A stretch of 36,313 nt of DNA. Origin: Ensifer sp. IC3342 (GTDB taxonomy: Bacteria > Pseudomonadota > Alphaproteobacteria > Rhizobiales > Rhizobiaceae). A program made the position numbers and the translations under genes. The notes below the pieces were generated by a model that saw nothing but the letters and a program-made list of their open reading frames with translations, was not told the DNA's origin and made no database searches. The stretch covers positions 1-36,313 of the forward strand of contig NZ_JADYVE010000028.1 in NCBI RefSeq assembly GCF_020193655.1. The letters run 5' to 3'. This document shows positions 33,197 to 36,313 of the stretch, piece after piece. Numbering within the stretch: the stretch's first letter is position 1; each line of letters begins with the position of its first letter.

Positions 33197-33379
33197 GCAG
33201 CGTTTGCGAGCGGGTCTGCGGCGCTCGATCACGGCCATGCCTCCGCCTCGCTCGTCCTCCACGACGCCAGTCTCCGCCAAACCATCGCCGGCCTCCTCGG
33301 CTGCGAGAAAACTGTCACCTGTCTATCTGGTTTCGGGCAACCTGCGCCCGGCAGCCTCTCATTCACCCGGGCGCATTGA
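33197..33379 (+). pseudogene. C-terminal gene fragment of unknown family
   Basis: Following TAA at 33194-33196, an open frame without a start codon at its head reads coding-like: ALDHGHASASLVLHDASL, RQTIAGLLGCEKTVTCLSGF, ending SLSFTRAH at TGA 33377-33379. It looks like the end of a larger protein whose front is missing. It sits directly after the copy-2 isomerase gene. I cannot name the family; it may be only a chance frame. Confidence 0.3.
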
Positions 33380-33678
33380 AAAGAGGTAAGGCGGCATGAC
33401 GGGGCCGGCCTCTGCTCGAAATCACAGAGGTTCTAACTGTGAAGCGCCTCCCCCACAGCTTCGTAGAGTCTCCCGCGGCCGCTCGGCAGCCCGACCAAGG
33501 AAGGGTCTCCATTCCACCCTCTCCCAACCTGTGAGGAACGGGAAAGATCGACCAAAAGCCGCCGCTCGCCGACAACCTCCGGATTGCCGGTGCTGGCCCC
33601 AAAGCGGTCGCCGCTGTTTGCCGTCAAGCGTCCACCTGGGTCGAAAACGGTAGTCACAGGAGAGCGGGTCTGCTGACC
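33380..33678. other. Intergenic stretch, no gene recognised
   Basis: No frame here has both a start with ribosome site and protein-like composition. The left part may belong to the same decayed segment as the fragment before it. Confidence 0.35.
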
Positions 33679-34266
33679 TTACGGACGCCCTGGCGGCTGC
33701 TCCTGCGGAAATTTACTTTCGTCAACGATTGCGACGGCTTGCTCGAGACTGTCTCTCACCTCAAAATAAATCCAGTGCCCGTCCATCAGGTGCGTTTGGC
33801 TTGCACAGGCGAGGAAGTAGTTCCCGACCTGCTTCGCAACGAAGTTGAGTTGTCTCCGCTCATTGAGTTTGATGCCCTCTGGTGGATTGGTGTACGCCCC
33901 CCAGATCGCATCCTCAGCCGTCAATTTCACTGGCATCTCCGACTGAGTGTACACCCTGGTCACCATCAGGCTGTGCCGGAATGACGAAGACCCATTAATG
34001 AATTCGATCTGCACCGTCCATGCTGCTGGCACGACGATGGTAAGATTGCCGCCCTAGTACCCGTTGAAGTCAATAATGTCGGTCCGGATATTTTCCCTGC
34101 GGAACCGCTCCACCTGGTTCCAATCGGCGACAATTTCAATCGCCACCGTATTGGCTGTAGGATCGTTCTTGATCCAGCTTGGAACGAAAGGTTCCCCAGC
34201 CAGTACGATTCCCGGCAGGCTGCCCAAGCCGAACGCCAGAAGGACAAGGCGGGTAAAGCGCACCAT
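33679..34266 (-). pseudogene. Sulfocyanin-like blue-copper protein gene with one in-frame TAG
   Basis: From ATG 34266 (GGGAGGAG 7 bases upstream) the frame gives a signal peptide (MVRFTRLVLLAFGLGSLPGI, cleavage near VLAG-E), then NTVAIEIVADWNQ and DFNGY. It stops at TAG 34054-34056. The same frame continues GGNLTIVVPAAWTVQIEFIN to the end at 33679. Type-1 copper ligands are all present after the stop: His in FRHS, Cys and His in CASQTH, and Met in HLMDGHW. The F-N-G-Y then V-P-x-x-W pattern is that of sulfocyanin-type cupredoxins. A single nonsense change appears to split an otherwise sound gene of 194 sense codons. No initiation site is seen for the second part alone (MPAAW lacks a ribosome site). 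Confidence 0.7.
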
Positions 34267-34918
34267 CGCCACGCTCCTCCCGAGGAGCAAGCAAGCGACC
34301 GCAATCACCGGTCAACCAAACTCTGTAGGGAATAAAAAGATACTCTCAAAATAAGATCCAGACCAGCAAGTGCACCATTCGGTGCAATGAATAAAATCGT
34401 TCCCGGGGAATGCCTCAGAAACGTCGAAGGTTTTGCTTCGGGCTTGACAGCGGAAACTGACCGTTTTCCGGGATAACTCTCGTTTTTGGCGCAACTTGCC
34501 CGTCCAGATGAGCAAGACGAAGGCGTTCTTCCACTCTTCCGCGACGGATCGAACGGGACAGATCGACCCGCTGCGGACCTTGGCACCTGATACGATAAAC
34601 GGCTCGACTGGACCCCAGAGCTGCGGTGCCACCCATCAGGAAAATCGACGCAAATCCGATCGCGCTGAAGTGTCTCGGAGAGCCTGTAGGTACTGTCCGC
34701 CTCCGGGCGCCCGGATAAGCCGCTGCGGCACTTTCAAGGGGTATAGCCCAGCCTCTTCCGTTCAAGCTGCGTTCATGGAGAACGTGCTATAAACCGTTGA
34801 AAGACATGACGATGTAGCCGTCTAACAAGGCTGACACGCGCCCGGGAACCGGAGAAAGCCGGAGTAAAATCAAATACCGGATGTCGCATGACGGCTGGCT
34901 CCCCGGAGAGTTGAAAAC
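34267..34918. other. 652-base intergenic stretch, no gene recognised
   Basis: This gap between divergent genes holds chance frames only. TGCACC/GGTGCA around ATTC (34371-34386) can form a small hairpin, and TTGACA occurs at 34444-34449 without a well-spaced -10 box. The GGAGAG at its right end is the ribosome site of the SH3 gene. Confidence 0.4.
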
Positions 34919-35722
34919 GTGAAACGCACCCTTTTGAAAATTGCCGCGACCGGTATGCTCTTGCTTGCTCCCGCGATCGCTCAGGCGGCAGAAGGGTTTG
35001 CGACGGCGAACGTCAATATGCGCGCCGGCCCAAGCACAGCATATCCGGCGGTCACCGTAATTCCGGCCGGCGAATCCATCGAGATCTACGGTTGTCTTGC
35101 CGACGTGCCATGGTGCGACGTGGAGTTCTACGGCGGCCGTGGCTGGGTGCACGGCCGATATATCCAGGCCCTTTATCAACAGCGCCGCGTTTATGTCGGC
35201 CCTGGATATTATCGCCCGCTCGGTATTCCCGTCGTTGTCTTCAGCTTCAGCAGCTATTGGGATCGTCACTATCGTGACTATGACTTTTACCGCGATCGCG
35301 ATCGCTGGCGCCGCGGACCGGACTTCTATCGCGGCCCGGACCGCCGTGCGGAACCTGACCGGCCGCGCAGCCGCAGACCTGAGTTCGAGCTGAGGCCAGT
35401 TCCGCCCCCGGAATTCGACCGGAGACCCGATTTTAGGCGTACCCCTGAAAGACGCCGGGACTTTGATGATCATCCGGATCGCCCTCCGGATTTCGATCGC
35501 GCCCCCAACCGCAGACCTAATGTCGACAGGCAGCCGGACTTTGACCGGGATTTCCGCGGCGGCAGCGATCGCAACCGCCGGAGCTTCGAACGTGGGGGCG
35601 ATGACGGCGATCGAGTCATCCGCCGCGGCGACGACAATCGTGACCACCGCGGTGGTGACAGTGACCGCCGCAGACCGCAGCAACCTGTGTGCCAACCCGG
35701 CGAACCGGGATGCCCGGACTAG
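34919..35722 (+). CDS. Secreted SH3-domain protein with Asp/Arg/Pro-rich tail
   Basis: The 267-residue protein has a signal peptide (MKRTLLKIAATGMLLLAPAI, cut near AQA-A). A bacterial SH3b domain at about 26-85 shows ATANVNMRAGPSTAYPAVTV, IPAGESIEIYGCL and GGRGWVHGRYIQ, with two Cys that may pair. After PLGIPVVVFSFSSYWDRHYR comes a long tail of repeated D-F-D/R-R, P-D-F and R-R-P units, highly charged and surely disordered. SH3b domains often bind peptidoglycan; the tail may bind polyanions or the envelope surface. The start is a GTG with GGAGAG 8 bases before. It ends with a Cys-containing motif CQPGEPGCPD. Confidence 0.85.
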   Translation: MKRTLLKIAATGMLLLAPAIAQAAEGFATANVNMRAGPSTAYPAVTVIPAGESIEIYGCLADVPWCDVEFYGGRGWVHGRYIQALYQQRRVYVGPGYYRPLGIPVVVFSFSSYWDRHYRDYDFYRDRDRWRRGPDFYRGPDRRAEPDRPRSRRPEFELRPVPPPEFDRRPDFRRTPERRRDFDDHPDRPPDFDRAPNRRPNVDRQPDFDRDFRGGSDRNRRSFERGGDDGDRVIRRGDDNRDHRGGDSDRRRPQQPVCQPGEPGCPD

Positions 35723-35945
35723 GTGTTTAGTTCCGGCATTTGCTGGAGCGGATCGAGGTTGAAGCGTTCAGGCCAGGCTTGAGCATCCACACTGACACGG
35801 AACAGGCCGCATCCGTCTCGTCTTCGGCGGCCTTGAACACGCCGGTGAGCAGCCGAGCGCGTAGTGCCGCCTTCCCCCGGCTGCAAAGGATGATGTCGCG
35901 ACGGCGGTGCGACAGACCGTCCTCGCCTACCCTGTTCCTCTAAGG

Positions 35946-35960
35946 GAGCCGTGCCGGCTC
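35946..35960. terminator. Short hairpin between convergent genes
   Basis: GAGCCG (35946-35951) and CGGCTC (35955-35960) flank TGC and are followed by TTTC on the plus strand. It lies between the SH3 gene (about 220 bases upstream) and the convergent VOC gene. It is a weak terminator candidate. Confidence 0.35.
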
Positions 35961-35987
35961 TTTCAGTTCGATTTCCGTCTATCCAAT

Positions 35988-36313
35988 TCACGCCCCGGTC
36001 TCCTCGTCCCAGCGGCGCTGCATCTCTTCCGGCGCCACATCCTCGATCTTCTGCGAGAGCATCCACCGATGGCCGAAAGGATCGACGATCATGGCGACGC
36101 GCTCGCCATAGGCTTGGTCTGCAGCGGCACGCAGAACGACGGCCCCCGCGGCGACGGCGCGGGCAAGATCGACATCGACCGACAGAGTTGCCAGGTGGAA
36201 GGTCACGGGAGAGCCACCGATCGTGTCTGGGCTCAGTGCACCGAAGTCGGGATACTCATCGGCAATCATGACGGTGCTTTCGCCGATCTTGAGTTCCGCG
36301 TGGCCGATCCGAC
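35988..36313 (-). CDS. VOC superfamily (glyoxalase/PhnB-like) protein, C-terminal part
   Basis: The frame enters from the right edge and ends at 35988, giving about 107 residues. It begins GHAELKIGESTVMIADEYPD, continues with DVDLARAVAAGAVVLR and AADQAYGERVAMIVDPFGHR, and ends with the EDVAPEEMQRRWDE tail. The pattern G-x-R/V-x-x-x-x-D-P-F-G-H-x-W is typical of PhnB-like VOC proteins, often annotated as glyoxalase/bleomycin resistance. Metal ligands are not fully conserved in this branch, and function is rarely known. The start is outside the window; the internal ATG at 36269 is not the true start because the conserved strand before it is in frame. Confidence 0.85.
   Translation of the reverse strand, partial: RIGHAELKIGESTVMIADEYPDFGALSPDTIGGSPVTFHLATLSVDVDLARAVAAGAVVLRAAADQAYGERVAMIVDPFGHRWMLSQKIEDVAPEEMQRRWDEETGA

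Noticed and set aside
34415..34765. 116-codon minus-strand open frame between the cupredoxin and SH3 genes
   Set aside because: No ribosome site and no recognisable domain; several overlapping frames of equal quality suggest chance.
1..36313. CRISPR arrays, prophage, rRNA genes or replication origin
   Set aside because: No regularly spaced repeats, phage structural genes, rRNA segments or iteron clusters were seen.

Overview
The window looks like an accessory replicon (chromid or megaplasmid) of a rhizobial alphaproteobacterium, most likely Sinorhizobium/Ensifer or a close relative. The grounds are high GC, strong purine-rich ribosome binding sites, tightly overlapping ATGA/TGATG operons, a double-palindrome intergenic element resembling RIME1, and a gene mix rich in ABC uptake, sugar-acid enzymes and efflux. 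The taxonomic call is inference from style and families; no rRNA or tRNA is present.

Region 1 (1-4.5 kb) begins with the cut end of an IS3-family element. It then holds small stress- or envelope-type genes: a DUF2188 protein, a small secreted protein, a 26-residue single-helix protein, a DUF3606 protein and a low-affinity iron permease-like protein. Between 2.68 and 3.89 kb three small coding frames are broken by a TGA, a TAG and an apparent frameshift, so this stretch seems to be decaying.

Region 2 (4.7-16.4 kb) is an envelope and efflux block. An OmpR-type response regulator and an EnvZ-like kinase (TGATG overlap) are divergent from a MipA/OmpV outer-membrane protein. Next come an ABC ATPase remnant, a patatin-like lipoprotein, a complete tripartite RND pump (outer-membrane factor, adaptor, pump, each overlapping the next by ATGA) and an isoprenylcysteine-methyltransferase-like membrane protein. 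Helically phased TTAAY direct repeats lie before both the MipA-like gene and the pump operon and may be response-regulator sites.

Region 3 (16.9-22.0 kb) carries a DJ-1/PfpI protein facing a four-gene operon. That operon encodes a Tm-1-like (UPF0261) ATP-binding protein, a phosphoenolpyruvate-hydrolase-like TIM barrel, a cupin and an M24 peptidase-like enzyme, with a divergent TetR regulator and a candidate operator. Its biochemical role is not known to me; it is the best candidate here for an undescribed system.

Region 4 (22.0-33.2 kb) is a catabolic locus. One arm is a CUT1-type ABC importer: binding protein, two permeases, a 67-residue membrane protein and two different ATPases. Facing it is an operon of sugar-phosphate isomerase/epimerase-like protein, enolase-superfamily dehydratase-like enzyme, FadR-type GntR regulator and D-2-hydroxyacid dehydrogenase. 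A second isomerase/epimerase is divergent. Near-identical TGGTNNNACCA palindromes precede both the importer and the divergent isomerases, which ties the two arms to one GntR-controlled regulon for a sugar acid or polyol.

Region 5 (33.2-36.3 kb) has a gene fragment, a blue-copper (sulfocyanin-like) gene interrupted by one in-frame TAG but otherwise intact, an SH3-domain secreted protein with an Asp/Arg/Pro-rich tail, and a VOC-family protein cut by the window edge.
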